Part shown: piece by piece, positions 17,359 to 26,226 of the stretch
Position numbering within the stretch: the first letter of the stretch is position 1
Layout: each line of letters begins with the position of its first letter
Assembly: GCF_963676815.1 (NCBI RefSeq)
Contig: NZ_OY781365.1
Span: 5,428,501-5,492,500 of the forward strand
Direction of reading: 5' to 3'
DNA from: an uncultured Draconibacterium sp.
GTDB taxonomy: Bacteria; Bacteroidota; Bacteroidia; Bacteroidales; Prolixibacteraceae
DNA length: 64,000 nucleotides
The notes under the pieces: generated by a model
Told to the model about the DNA's origin: nothing
The model's input: only the letters and a program-made list of their open reading frames with translations
The model's database searches: none
Made by a program: the position numbers and the translations under genes

Positions 17359-19321
17359 TTTCCGATCTGATTGTGCATGAAATCAATTCATTAATATTTA
17401 GATGTCTGAATTCTTTAATAAACAGTTTGTGTAATAGCTGAGTAGAAAGTATTGCTGTAAGTGCCATATTGTCAACCTCCGAATGTTCTCTATTTTTCGT
17501 CATTTTGTTTAGTAATTTGGAGACTGACTCGTAATTGAAAATACCCGAACTCTGCAATGCTTTTTTGTTTAGTTCCGATTTTACATACCCTGGCACATGT
17601 TCGCCGAGAAAACTATTATGGATAGGAGCCCGGTAAGCCTGTTTCGGTCTTTTCAGAATCTCATCCGGTAATCTTCCTTTCATTACTGATTTTAACAACA
17701 CTTTTTCATTTAAACCTTTTAATTTGAATTCAGGTGGCAATGACGCGCAGAATTCGATAATACGATGGTCAAGAAACGGATACCGTCCTTCAACCGAATT
17801 TGCCATTCCCACTCGGTCTCCCTGCGATGATAACAGATAACCTGCAAGAAATACTGTGGTTTCTATGTATTGTGCTTTGGCCAGAGAATCCAAATGATTG
17901 ATTTTGCCATTTAGTTTTTTGAGAATTGTTGAATTAGGATTAAAGGACGATAGTTTATCAAGTATATCAGGATGAAAATGCCGGATAATATTTGATGAAT
18001 TTTTCCATCTTAACAAATGAGAATATATTGGCGAATCTGTTTCTGTAAGTTTATACGCAAAAAACATTCTAAGAACGTACGGATTTGCATTTTGTAAGGA
18101 TGGAATATAAGGATACAGTTTTTTTAAAAGCAGTGGGCGAATTTTGGAATCCGGATATTTTGACCAAAAATGTCGTATTTTATTTTCCTTAAAAATATTA
18201 TATCCTGCCAATAATTCGTCGGCACCTTCTCCTGTAATCACAACTTTAATATTGTTTTCTCTTACCTTTTTCGACAGGCTATACATTGGAGAAGGAGAAG
18301 TACGTAGTAAAGGTATTTCGCTATGCCAAATTACCTTTGGAAAGTTTTCAGCTACTTCATGCGTTGTACACTTATGGCTTGTATGTTCTGTCTTAAAATA
18401 TTCTGATGCCAGCTTTTGGTAATGTGATTCATCAAACTCGCTCTCTGTAAATCCAATTGAGAAAGTTCGGAGCATATCAGGCCTTATCACTTTAATATAT
18501 GCAGTTGTTGCGCTGGAATCGATTCCTCCACTTAAATATGCGGCAACCGGAACATCTGCCCGTAAGCGTATTTTTATCGAGTCCCGAAAAAGCTCATCAA
18601 ATTCTGCTTTAGCTTCTTCAAAATTACCCTGGTAATAATTTCCTTCAGTGGCAAAATCTAAATCCCAATACTTTTCAATTCTTATCTGTCCGTTTTTGTA
18701 TTTAATGAAATGCCCCGGCGGACACTCTTTTATATCTTCAAATATTGTATTTGGCGAAATTGTTGTCCAAAATGTGAATGTTTCAGCCAAACCGTTAACT
18801 GATATTTTTCGATTAACTTTTGGGTGTTCAAAAATGGCTTTTATTTCCGATCCATATACGAACAGATTTGCAGAATTGTAGTAAAACAATGGCCGAATTC
18901 CTATCCTGTCTCTTGCTAAGAATAGTTCCTTCTTGTGGTTGTCCCATATCGAAAATGCAAATTGGCCATTTAGTTTTGAGAGACAATCTTCTCCAAACTC
19001 TTCGTATAAATGGATGATTACTTCTGTATCAGATTGCGTTCTGAAAAAATGGCCTTTTGATTTTAGTTCATTTCGAAGCTCAATATGATTGAATATTTCT
19101 CCGTTAAAAACAATCCAAAGATTCAGGTCTTCATTGGGCAGTGGTTGCTGCCCATTGAGAATATCAATTATACTCAGCCTGACATTCCCAAAACCAAAAT
19201 GCTTGTTGAGATATATTCCGCACTCATCGGGGCCCCGGTGATGAATGCGAGAAAGCATTCGATTGATTATTGTTTGGTTTGCTTGATTGTTTGAATCAAA
19301 ATAACCGGCGATACCACACAT
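17309..19321 (-). CDS. asnB: Asparagine-synthetase-like glutamine amidotransferase
   Basis: The 670-residue protein begins MCGIAGYF, so Cys2 is the glutaminase nucleophile once Met is removed. The class II amidotransferase domain (1-200) includes RLSIIDILNGQQP and VFNGEIFNH. The synthetase domain follows, with YLSGGIDSSATTAYI as the ATP-pyrophosphatase loop. In EPS loci such proteins usually amidate sugar acids or carrier-bound acids rather than make asparagine. The 3' end overlaps the NAD-synthetase-like gene by 50 bases, and the ACP gene ends 12 bases upstream. The product is longer than the roughly 550-620 residues common in the family, with an extended C-terminus. Confidence 0.87.
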   Translation of the reverse strand: MCGIAGYFDSNNQANQTIINRMLSRIHHRGPDECGIYLNKHFGFGNVRLSIIDILNGQQPLPNEDLNLWIVFNGEIFNHIELRNELKSKGHFFRTQSDTEVIIHLYEEFGEDCLSKLNGQFAFSIWDNHKKELFLARDRIGIRPLFYYNSANLFVYGSEIKAIFEHPKVNRKISVNGLAETFTFWTTISPNTIFEDIKECPPGHFIKYKNGQIRIEKYWDLDFATEGNYYQGNFEEAKAEFDELFRDSIKIRLRADVPVAAYLSGGIDSSATTAYIKVIRPDMLRTFSIGFTESEFDESHYQKLASEYFKTEHTSHKCTTHEVAENFPKVIWHSEIPLLRTSPSPMYSLSKKVRENNIKVVITGEGADELLAGYNIFKENKIRHFWSKYPDSKIRPLLLKKLYPYIPSLQNANPYVLRMFFAYKLTETDSPIYSHLLRWKNSSNIIRHFHPDILDKLSSFNPNSTILKKLNGKINHLDSLAKAQYIETTVFLAGYLLSSQGDRVGMANSVEGRYPFLDHRIIEFCASLPPEFKLKGLNEKVLLKSVMKGRLPDEILKRPKQAYRAPIHNSFLGEHVPGYVKSELNKKALQSSGIFNYESVSKLLNKMTKNREHSEVDNMALTAILSTQLLHKLFIKEFRHLNINELISCTIRSENEYLVKNHCKETSILK

Positions 19322-19332
19322 CAGAAATGGAT

Positions 19333-19590
19333 TTATAACATTGATTTTTTCCTGTCAATAAACGCTACAATGGCATTAATTGATTTGAAATTTTCCGGCA
19401 TCAGTTCAGTATCGGCTACTTCAATTCCATATTCATCGGTAATATGACTAATCAGATTTAGAAAACCTAATGAATCAAATATACCTTGTTCGAATAGCAA
19501 AGTTTCATCTTTTAGTTCTTCAGGTTTGGTAAAACTAACTTCTGAAATAAACTCCCTTATCTTTTCTGTTTGTATAACACTAACTTCCAT
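19333..19590 (-). CDS. Acyl carrier protein-like phosphopantetheine carrier
   Basis: The 85-residue acidic protein has the carrier motif GIFDSLGFLNL, with Ser40 as the predicted 4'-phosphopantetheine site, and the four-helix ACP length. The motif is DSLG rather than the DSLD/E of fatty-acid-synthesis ACPs, as often seen in dedicated carriers of secondary pathways. It sits 12 bases before the asnB-like gene and in one operon with an AMP-forming ligase, so it probably carries the activated acid used to decorate the polymer or its lipid carrier. Confidence 0.85.
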   Translation of the reverse strand: MEVSVIQTEKIREFISEVSFTKPEELKDETLLFEQGIFDSLGFLNLISHITDEYGIEVADTELMPENFKSINAIVAFIDRKKSML

Positions 19591-19649
19591 GAGCTTAGTT
19601 TTAATATTTGTTTACATGTTATATTTATACCTGTTTTTAGATGAACTTA

Positions 19650-21071
19650 TTATTCATTCCAAATACCCACTGCTTTTTTGTTTAGCAGCATATGTACCTG
19701 CGAAATTTGAAGGATTGCACTAATTATAAATGTGCAGTTTATTGCCATTACAATGGCAGTACTATCTTTATAAATATCTTTAAATACATAGATTAATACA
19801 AGGTAGATTATCATGCCTATTGTGGTTGATATTAAAGAGATTTTTATTTTTCCAATTCCATTTAGAAAGGCCGAATGTGGCAATATTACAATTTGCATAA
19901 TGCTATAAATTCCTAGAGATATAGATAATTTCATGGGGACATTTATTTCGCTTCCAACCCAAATCAGGTAAAACCAATTGCTAATAAGTACCATTACAAT
20001 AATTCCTGCTCCAAAGACCAATGAAAAAATATTTAATGTTTTTAATGTATTTTTTAACCATGAAAAATCTGCCTTTGTATAAGCGTCTGTTACTGCCGAC
20101 CAGATGGGAATTAATATTATTGAAAAGGCCATGTGAGGTAGTTGAAAATACTTAAATGCAATGTTGTAGATGGCAACTTCCTGCGGGCCAAAAAACTGTG
20201 TAACAAAAATGTTTGATGTTGAATAAACAAAAATGTATGTAAGTTGTAAAAAGAAAAACTTAACTCCCAGGCTCAATAAGCTATGGCTTAATTTGATGTC
20301 TATTTCTCTGAATGAAGGACTAAATATTCTGTATCTTCTTTTAAAAGCAAAAAACGAAACTGCAATAAGAAGAATGACAGGTATAGCACTTATTACTGTG
20401 CCTAGCAGAATAAGATTGCCTTTAATAGTAAATCTGGTTAAAAGGAGAACAAAAATAAATGAAACCAGGTTCCCCATTGTAGTTACTAATTTTCCAAAAG
20501 CTGGTTTTTGATCGGCCTTGTAAATAACTACTATTAACTGAAAAATAAAACGAAGTATAAAAAAAGTAAATACTATTGATGCCAACACGTAAAGCTCATG
20601 GCTATCAATGCTCTTGGTGTTTAATATTGCGTTCCAGTTGAGAAAAAAGTTGCAGATGTGAAAAAATAATAAAACGACACTAAAAATGCCTGTTAACAAT
20701 GCGTATGTTGTACTTACATATTTTTTTCCCAATCTATTGTTACCCAACGCAATCGATTCGGCCAATTTGTTTCGCAGCCCATTTCCTAAGCCAATATCAA
20801 AATAGCTGAACCAACCAAGAATAGAAGTTAAGGTAAGCCAAATTCCATATTTTTCTTGAGTTAAGTAATCAAGGAGGAGAGGAACATATAATAATCCAAT
20901 AAGTATAGATAATCCCTGAATACCAAAGGAATATAATATGTGGCGTTTTGCTTTTGCCCCTCGTGTTTCTCCTTTTAGCGATATAGTTTGATTTTGAATT
21001 ACAAACAGCAATTTTCTCCAATAGTTATTCGCTTTTTTGTAGCTCAAATATTTTTGAGAAGCTTTATACAC
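19650..21071 (-). CDS. Wzx-type oligosaccharide flippase
   Basis: The 473-residue integral membrane protein has about twelve to fourteen hydrophobic helices. The N-terminal LYSFGIQGLSILIGLLYVPLLLDYLTQEKYGIWLTLTSILGWFSYFDIGLGNGLRNKLAE is the typical start of the MATE/MOP polysaccharide exporter family. It should flip the undecaprenyl-linked repeat unit across the inner membrane. Its 5' end overlaps the upxY stop by 8 bases, so it is coupled to the antiterminator gene. A long N-terminal cytoplasmic extension (about 40 residues) precedes helix 1; M at residue 1 was kept because of the overlap. Confidence 0.88.
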   Translation of the reverse strand: MYKASQKYLSYKKANNYWRKLLFVIQNQTISLKGETRGAKAKRHILYSFGIQGLSILIGLLYVPLLLDYLTQEKYGIWLTLTSILGWFSYFDIGLGNGLRNKLAESIALGNNRLGKKYVSTTYALLTGIFSVVLLFFHICNFFLNWNAILNTKSIDSHELYVLASIVFTFFILRFIFQLIVVIYKADQKPAFGKLVTTMGNLVSFIFVLLLTRFTIKGNLILLGTVISAIPVILLIAVSFFAFKRRYRIFSPSFREIDIKLSHSLLSLGVKFFFLQLTYIFVYSTSNIFVTQFFGPQEVAIYNIAFKYFQLPHMAFSIILIPIWSAVTDAYTKADFSWLKNTLKTLNIFSLVFGAGIIVMVLISNWFYLIWVGSEINVPMKLSISLGIYSIMQIVILPHSAFLNGIGKIKISLISTTIGMIIYLVLIYVFKDIYKDSTAIVMAINCTFIISAILQISQVHMLLNKKAVGIWNE

Positions 21072-21675
21072 GAGTGCTCAAACTTTTTTTATACAGAAGT
21101 TGGCATTTAATATCATTTCTATTCCTGTTCAATGTTTCAGAATCTATAAACTGAACCTGATCTTGTGCAATATTGGTATGTATGCAGCACCCCATTGCTT
21201 TTAGTCTTATCAAAATTCGTGAATGCCCGTATATCTTAACGATCTCGCCCTGTACACCTTTTAATGGACCAAAGTTAACTTTAGCTTTAATGCCTTTTGA
21301 TATTCTGTCTCGTGTAATTACCATTTCTTTTTCTCTCTCTTTAACTATTGTTTTAATATCCTCTAATTGTGTATCAGGAATACTTTGGGGCGTTTTACCA
21401 AATGACACATAATTAACTACTCCGGGCATATCCGCAACTTTGAAGAATTCTTTATAACTCACTCGCACAAAAATGTAGCATTTAAAAAGAGGTTCTTCAA
21501 TCCACTTTTTACGATCGCACCAATGTCTTAATTTTTTGGTTACAGGTAGATAGAACTCAATTTTTTGTTCATCTAGTAGTTGTGCAATTTTTTTTTCCTG
21601 ATTTACCCTGGTATAAACGACATACCATTGATAATTAAGCTTTCCGATATACATACTCACTAATTTTAAAATCAT
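21064..21675 (-). CDS. UpxY-family NusG-like transcription antiterminator
   Basis: Residues 17-160 match the NusG paralogue layout: QWYVVYTRVNQEKKIAQLL, FYLPV, LFKCYIFVRV and MPGVVNYVSFGKTPQSIPD form the NGN domain, and KVNFGPLKGVQGEIV is a KOW motif. In Bacteroides, UpxY proteins bind the untranslated leader of their own capsule operon and prevent early termination. Position as the second gene, just before the flippase, fits that. The frame opens at a TTG (21678); ATG 21675 is used here, and ATG 21654 (MYIGKLNYQWYV) is an equally good start by family length. Confidence 0.88.
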   Translation of the reverse strand: MILKLVSMYIGKLNYQWYVVYTRVNQEKKIAQLLDEQKIEFYLPVTKKLRHWCDRKKWIEEPLFKCYIFVRVSYKEFFKVADMPGVVNYVSFGKTPQSIPDTQLEDIKTIVKEREKEMVITRDRISKGIKAKVNFGPLKGVQGEIVKIYGHSRILIRLKAMGCCIHTNIAQDQVQFIDSETLNRNRNDIKCQLLYKKSLSTRV

Positions 21676-21687
21676 CAAAACTTCTAG

Positions 21688-21975
21688 TTACAATGCATTC
21701 TTAATAGACTCTTCATATTTTGCCAACAATGTTTTCAATTTTTGATTTTCAAGACTTATGTCAACAAACATTCGTCTTAGTCGTTCGTTGTCTTCTTTCA
21801 GTTTCTTAATCTCTTCCGGATCATTTATATAATCTCGTTGATACTTCGCTTTCCAATTGTAGAAAGTAGCCTGACTTATTTGATATTTCTCCAGAATTTT
21901 TGGGATGGGTGTACCATTCTCATATTCCTTTAGTATATCAGTTATTTGATTTTTGGTAAATCTTCTATTTCTCAT
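21688..21975 (-). CDS. Orphan IS3-OrfA-like HTH protein heading the polysaccharide operon
   Basis: The 95-residue protein has a transposase-type helix-turn-helix (FTKNQITDILKEYENGTPIPKILEKYQISQATFYNWKAKY, 5-45) and a C-terminal leucine-zipper-like coiled coil (LKEDNERLRRMFVDISLENQKLKTLL). This is the architecture of IS3 OrfA and matches the genuine OrfA at 26227-26493 in outline (both have ILKEYENG and ATFYxW). No orfB, no inverted repeats and no frameshift site accompany it. It ends about 10-30 bases before upxY on the same strand, so it may be a domesticated DNA-binding protein co-transcribed with the capsule operon. A plain remnant of an IS is the alternative. Confidence 0.75.
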   Translation of the reverse strand: MRNRRFTKNQITDILKEYENGTPIPKILEKYQISQATFYNWKAKYQRDYINDPEEIKKLKEDNERLRRMFVDISLENQKLKTLLAKYEESIKNAL

Positions 21976-23049
21976 TTGTTTTTATGAAAACTGTTACTTA
22001 TTGACTTGAAAGCATCGTTGGTTCTTTTAGAGCGCAACAGGAACGTTATCTGATTTCTCCAGAATTAGAGAATAGATTTTTATTTTAATAATGCTGATGT
22101 TTATGATTATAATTTTATAAAACAAACTCTCTTATCTTAATTTCTGAAAGTATTGCTTTTACATGCCATGTAAGTTTTGTCAAAAAACTTCTAATTTGGC
22201 TTTGTTAATTTCTTCTCAGGATTACATGTTCTAATTAGAAATAGATGTAGAATTCTTATAATATCAATTTTGTACTTTATTTTTCAACTGGTTAATAGGT
22301 TTGATAAATCTATTTCTGAATTTCTCTTTTTTAGGGTGGTAAAAAAAGTTTCTAGTTGTTTAAATCTGGGGGTAGAAAAAGGGTCCCCCTACATTACTAA
22401 CAGTTTTAGCAATTCATTTCAGTTTCTATTGTTACATACCATTCATCATTCAAATCCATGGTATTTATGGATCGGAAATGTTTAGCAATTATATTCAATT
22501 ATTAAAATTGAATATTTGGCTTTCTAAGTAGCGACAATTATAATATTTGTATTTGTCAGAATATGAAAGAGGTATAAAAGTTAAAGTTTCTTCTGATTTA
22601 AATAATACTATTATTGTCCCTTATTTTTTTATCAAAACTAGCTCCTGATTGTTAACCACCACATTCTGCGCGAATTAGTTCACTCTGGGTCAATCAGGTT
22701 CTTAACTCTTTTTATATAGAAGTACTCTGTACCTCAACTAGTGTTTATAAGCTATAATGATTTTATCGCTGAATTGGAAAATAAAGTTAGAAAATTTAGA
22801 ATGATAAATAGAAATATTGTTCTTTCCATTTTTTAGTTCATTCTGTTCATTTTCGTGAAATGAATTATTAGGTTTAATATAAGATAAAAATAAAATAATA
22901 GATAACAAACACTATACCGACTTAAGTTCAATAAAGATTAAAAACTATTTCTTAATCACTTTTATTCTAAATTTTGTAACAATTTGAAAATTAAACAGTA
23001 AATCATATTGGAATTATAATGATTTGAATCTTCTAACAGTCTCTAGAAT
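21976..23049. other. 1.07 kb intergenic leader region between divergent genes
   Basis: No convincing gene is visible on either strand. The region is AT-rich except for a G5/C5 hairpin at 22368-22389 (GGGGG and CCCCC separated by 12 bases). A small palindrome follows near 22456-22474 (ATCCAT...ATGGAT). A minus-strand match to the Bacteroidota -7 motif (CAAAACTA on the plus strand, 22633-22640) has no clear -33 partner; if real, it would give a leader of about 650 bases before the OrfA-like gene. A long leader is expected for an UpxY-controlled operon. No inverted repeats bounding an invertible promoter were recognised. Confidence 0.5.
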
Positions 23050-24702
23050 ATGGATATCTACAAGTTATTACGAAATAGTATCCAGAGCCAGATTAATAAA
23101 AGTGAAATGTATGGAAGTGATTGCACTATACTGTCACAAATGATTTTTGAAAAAACACTACGACGGATAAGCAGCTCTACCATAAAGCGATTTTTCGGTC
23201 TTATAAAATGCAATTATAAACCCTCTAAATATACACTTGACACCTTCGCTGAATTTATTGGATATAGAAATTGGAATGATTTCAAGACTTGTAATGATGA
23301 TAAACTAATCACCGATAGTACAGAGGTATCTTGGAATATTCTAAATAATCGAACAAGTCGAATTACGCTTAGAAGTTTATCATCGTTAAAACAGAAAACT
23401 AACTACAAAAAGGACGAGTTCATTTTTAGGCAACAGGGAAGAAAACGATTTGAAGAATTTGAAGCAGATACTTTACCTGCAACTCTTTTTATTGCACCTG
23501 ATGGATATGGTAAATCAACAATATTGATTCAACTTATGGAAGAATATTTTCTGCAAGAGGACAAGAGGTATCAACACGATATTGTTTGTTTAATTGACGG
23601 AGAGATATTTTTCGATCTATATTTTAAAAGCGGTAATGTCGACATTCTAAACGACCTTATAGAATTTGATATAAACACAAAGCAAAACATTTTTTTTCAG
23701 AAATATAATGAATTAGCAGAAGGTCGTTTTTGGCTAATTATCGATGATTTTGATGATGTATTCCATAAGCGAAGTGATTATATCCAACTTGTTGAAAATT
23801 TGACACATATTTTGATGATGAATGAAGGAGACTGGTTCAAGGTAATATTAACATGTCGACCTGAAAATATAGATACATTTAACTGTGTACTCCATAAAAG
23901 ACCATTTTTGAAATCGCTCTGGTTTGATGTTGATTTTGCTCACGAAAACTACATTGATGCAATAAATATTTCTCGATTAAATACAACCGAAATTAACGCA
24001 TTGTTCAAGCTTCATCAAATAAAGAGTCTATGGACTGATATTTTTAGTCAATTTGATGATATTCTTGGGATTGTTTCTAAGCCTTACTTATACTCTGTTT
24101 TTATTGATGAATTAAAGCGCTGCAAAAACATCTCTGAAATTAATCTTTTAAACCAATTAATTAAGGCTGAAATATTGTCCCCTCCATTGCTTAATGAAAA
24201 ATTATCGCTGATAGAGCATTACGTTTCTCTGTGCGAACGAGGACAAGAATGTTTTTGGGTTGAAAAAAATCAATTATTGTCAGAAACAAATATTGCACCA
24301 GCCTACAATCAACTTATTTCCAGTGGAATTCTTTATGAAATCTTTAAACCTACAAATACTATTGATTTACGAATAATGGTCAACTTTACACAAAAAACAA
24401 TTCTTGAGTATATTATTTTTCTTTGCTGGTTAGAAAAAAATGAATTTACAATTCACTTATTTTTTGAAATTCTGGATTACTATAAAAGCAATCAAATAAT
24501 GCAGCACAGAATGATGAGTTTTTTTGTAAAAACGGCGATGCACAAAGGAGACTTAGTCATAATTAAGAGAATAAAGGATAAACTACTAAATAAAACGATA
24601 TCAGAAAAAAATAACCATCCCATTTATACGTCGGAATGTGCAATGGATTTATTATCCATTTTGGAAGAATTATTGGTAAAGTATTCTGAACTACAAAACT
24701 AA
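23050..24702 (+). CDS. STAND/NACHT-like P-loop NTPase
   Basis: The 550-residue protein has three parts. Residues 20-80 (DCTILSQMIFEKTLRRISSSTIKRFFGL ... KPSKYTLDTFAEFIGYRNWNDF) form a helical, possibly DNA-binding, N-terminal module common in Bacteroidota signalling proteins. Residues 140-300 form an NTPase with Walker A PDGYGKST (150-157), Walker B LIIDDFDD (229-236) and a sensor-like VILTCRPEN (265-273), the STAND pattern. Residues 300-550 are helical without recognisable repeats. No effector domain such as TIR, nuclease or protease is seen. It lies between the capsule promoter region and an IS21 element. A regulator of the divergent operon or a defence protein is possible; neither is shown. 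Confidence 0.75.
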   Translation: MDIYKLLRNSIQSQINKSEMYGSDCTILSQMIFEKTLRRISSSTIKRFFGLIKCNYKPSKYTLDTFAEFIGYRNWNDFKTCNDDKLITDSTEVSWNILNNRTSRITLRSLSSLKQKTNYKKDEFIFRQQGRKRFEEFEADTLPATLFIAPDGYGKSTILIQLMEEYFLQEDKRYQHDIVCLIDGEIFFDLYFKSGNVDILNDLIEFDINTKQNIFFQKYNELAEGRFWLIIDDFDDVFHKRSDYIQLVENLTHILMMNEGDWFKVILTCRPENIDTFNCVLHKRPFLKSLWFDVDFAHENYIDAINISRLNTTEINALFKLHQIKSLWTDIFSQFDDILGIVSKPYLYSVFIDELKRCKNISEINLLNQLIKAEILSPPLLNEKLSLIEHYVSLCERGQECFWVEKNQLLSETNIAPAYNQLISSGILYEIFKPTNTIDLRIMVNFTQKTILEYIIFLCWLEKNEFTIHLFFEILDYYKSNQIMQHRMMSFFVKTAMHKGDLVIIKRIKDKLLNKTISEKNNHPIYTSECAMDLLSILEELLVKYSELQN

Positions 24703-24753
24703 TTCAGAAGAATAGTTGAAAAGTGAATCCATCCGAATTATTTATAGTAGTAG

Positions 24754-24775
24754 AGGAGATCCTACTCTCCTTTTT
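24754..24775 (+). terminator. Terminator of the STAND NTPase gene
   Basis: A short stem AGGAGA/TCTCCT with a 6-base loop is followed by five T residues, 52 bases after the NTPase stop codon. Confidence 0.6.
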
Positions 24776-24862
24776 AAGAGAACCATTATAAAACAAAAAG
24801 TATTAATAAAAAATAAAGAAAATCAGAAAACAGTTTTGTAAACATTATTGGAAACGCCAGTC

Positions 24863-24921
24863 AAATTGACCACCCCAGGCCAATTTAAATTGACCATCGA
24901 CGCCGGAGCAAATTGACCACC
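24863..24921 (-). repeat. Left-end IS21 repeats (three units)
   Basis: Three copies of AAATTGACCA(C/T)C occur at 24863-24874, 24887-24898 and 24910-24921, 24 and 23 bases apart. They are the inverse complement of the right-end GGTGGTCACTTT units and are presumed transposase binding sites. Confidence 0.8.
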
Positions 24922-24985
24922 GACCATTTTCAACAAAAAAGAGAACGTTTTTCTTCTGTCAGATTACAACAAATTTACTGTTTTT

Positions 24986-25237
24986 TTATTCACTATAAAT
25001 GTTTCGTTTTTTTCTCATCGATTCCCCCATCAGCTCAATCCTGTGCGATTGATGGATCAACCGGTCAAGTATGGCATCGGCAATCGTTTTTTCCCCGATT
25101 ATTTCATACCACTTACTAACGGGCAGTTGTGATGTAACAATCATTGAGCCACTATTGTGCCTGTCTTCAATTAACTCTAACAGAGCTATCCGGTTTTGGC
25201 TATCTAAGGGTTGCAGACCAAAATCATCGAGTATTAT
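24986..25237 (-). pseudogene. istB: 3' part of istB, cut off by the IS3 insertion
   Basis: The segment encodes the C-terminal part of an IstB-type AAA+ helper ATPase: ILDDFGLQPLD (Walker B), the sensor region IVTSQLPVSKWYEIIGEKTIADAILDRL, and the terminal HRIELMGESMRKKR. The frame is open back to 25336 only because the IS3 end supplies about 33 unrelated codons and an ATG. Removing the IS3 and one TTAT duplication rejoins this segment in frame to the part at 26563-27052 as RHQLIILDDFG. The split separates Walker A from Walker B, so neither half should be active. Confidence 0.9.
25234..25237. repeat. IS3 target-site duplication, left copy (TTAT)
   Basis: TTAT borders the left IS3 end and is repeated at 26563-26566. 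The region has period-3 TTATTATT, so the exact register is uncertain by a few bases, but the reconstructed istB frame is restored in the register given. Confidence 0.75.
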
Positions 25238-25360
25238 TGTAAGCTTCCCCTTTTTAGGACTATCTAAAAATAGATTATTTTCTTTTTCATAACCAAATTC
25301 TGAAAGCTTTTTCAATGTGATTTTTGGTTCTGTCAAGGGCGACTGAGTTAGCGAAGTCGT

Positions 25361-26152
25361 TTATATACCCTTGACAGGTTCGTAAATCACATTTTCTTTG
25401 CTGTTCAGCTTTTGGTTCTTCATTTTATTGGCATAACCAATGGGAGTCATTCCTCCCAATGAATCATGCGGTCTTCTATTGTTGTAATCAAATATCCATC
25501 TTTCTGTTTCATTTCTGGCTTCATCCAACGATTGAAACAGGTAGGCATCCAATACTGCCCTGCGGTAGGTTCCGTTAAATCGCTCTACAAAAGCATTCTG
25601 TGTTGGCTTGCCTGGCTGGGTATATAAAAGTTCAATTCCTTGAAATTTGCTCCATTCTTTTAACAGCTCAGCAATAAACTCGGGGCCGTTATCCATCCTT
25701 ATTTGTGATGGTTTGCCCCTGCGTTTTATCAAGTGATTCAGGACATAAACTACTTTATTGCTTCGGATGGAATGGTCAAGTTCAACATGGAGCGCTTCTC
25801 GGTTAAAGTCATCCATAATATTGAAACTTTTTATCTTCCGTCCATTCTCCAGAGCATCGTGCATAAAATCAATCGACCAACAATTATTGATATTTTCGGG
25901 GATTACCAAAGGAACTTTTACCCTGGCAGGGAGCCTTTTCTTTACTTTCCTGCGCATATTCAGTTTCATCATGCAATAAACCCGATACACCCGCTTGTGG
26001 TTCCACTCATTGCCTTCCAGGCGTAATCGGCCATATGCCTTCCAAAAACCTTCTGTAGGGTGGTCTTTCGCTTTTATGGTAAGTGCATCAATTACCTCAG
26101 CATCGTCTTTTATCGACTCGTAGTAATAAACGGAACGACTCATATTTAACAC
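25361..26152 (-). CDS. IS3-family transposase OrfB (DDE integrase-type)
   Basis: The frame has the HTH_21-like region, then the rve core with the DDE triad: Asp in SIDFMHDAL, Asp in IRMDNGPEF and Glu in AFVERFNGTYR. The terminal HDSLGGMTPIGYA is typical of the family. The in-frame ATG gives 263 residues, but the frame is open upstream to the orfA end, reading KALKPCEKREIA then RRACRVLNMSRSVYYY. The functional product is therefore probably an OrfAB fusion made by -1 frameshifting at the A7G slippery site (26233-26239). Confidence 0.9.
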   Translation of the reverse strand: MLNMSRSVYYYESIKDDAEVIDALTIKAKDHPTEGFWKAYGRLRLEGNEWNHKRVYRVYCMMKLNMRRKVKKRLPARVKVPLVIPENINNCWSIDFMHDALENGRKIKSFNIMDDFNREALHVELDHSIRSNKVVYVLNHLIKRRGKPSQIRMDNGPEFIAELLKEWSKFQGIELLYTQPGKPTQNAFVERFNGTYRRAVLDAYLFQSLDEARNETERWIFDYNNRRPHDSLGGMTPIGYANKMKNQKLNSKENVIYEPVKGI

Positions 26153-26226
26153 ACGGCACGCCCTGCGGATGCCAACTGTTGGATTGATGCAAACTTCCTT
26201 TGCAATCTCTCTTTTTTCACAAGGCT

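Noticed and set aside
21976..23049. Invertible promoter as in Bacteroides capsule loci
   Set aside because: I found no pair of inverted repeats of adequate length bounding a promoter and no adjacent invertase gene.
24986..25336. The 116-codon frame as an independent small ATPase gene
   Set aside because: Only the part to 25237 is istB; the first 33 codons are read from the IS3 end.
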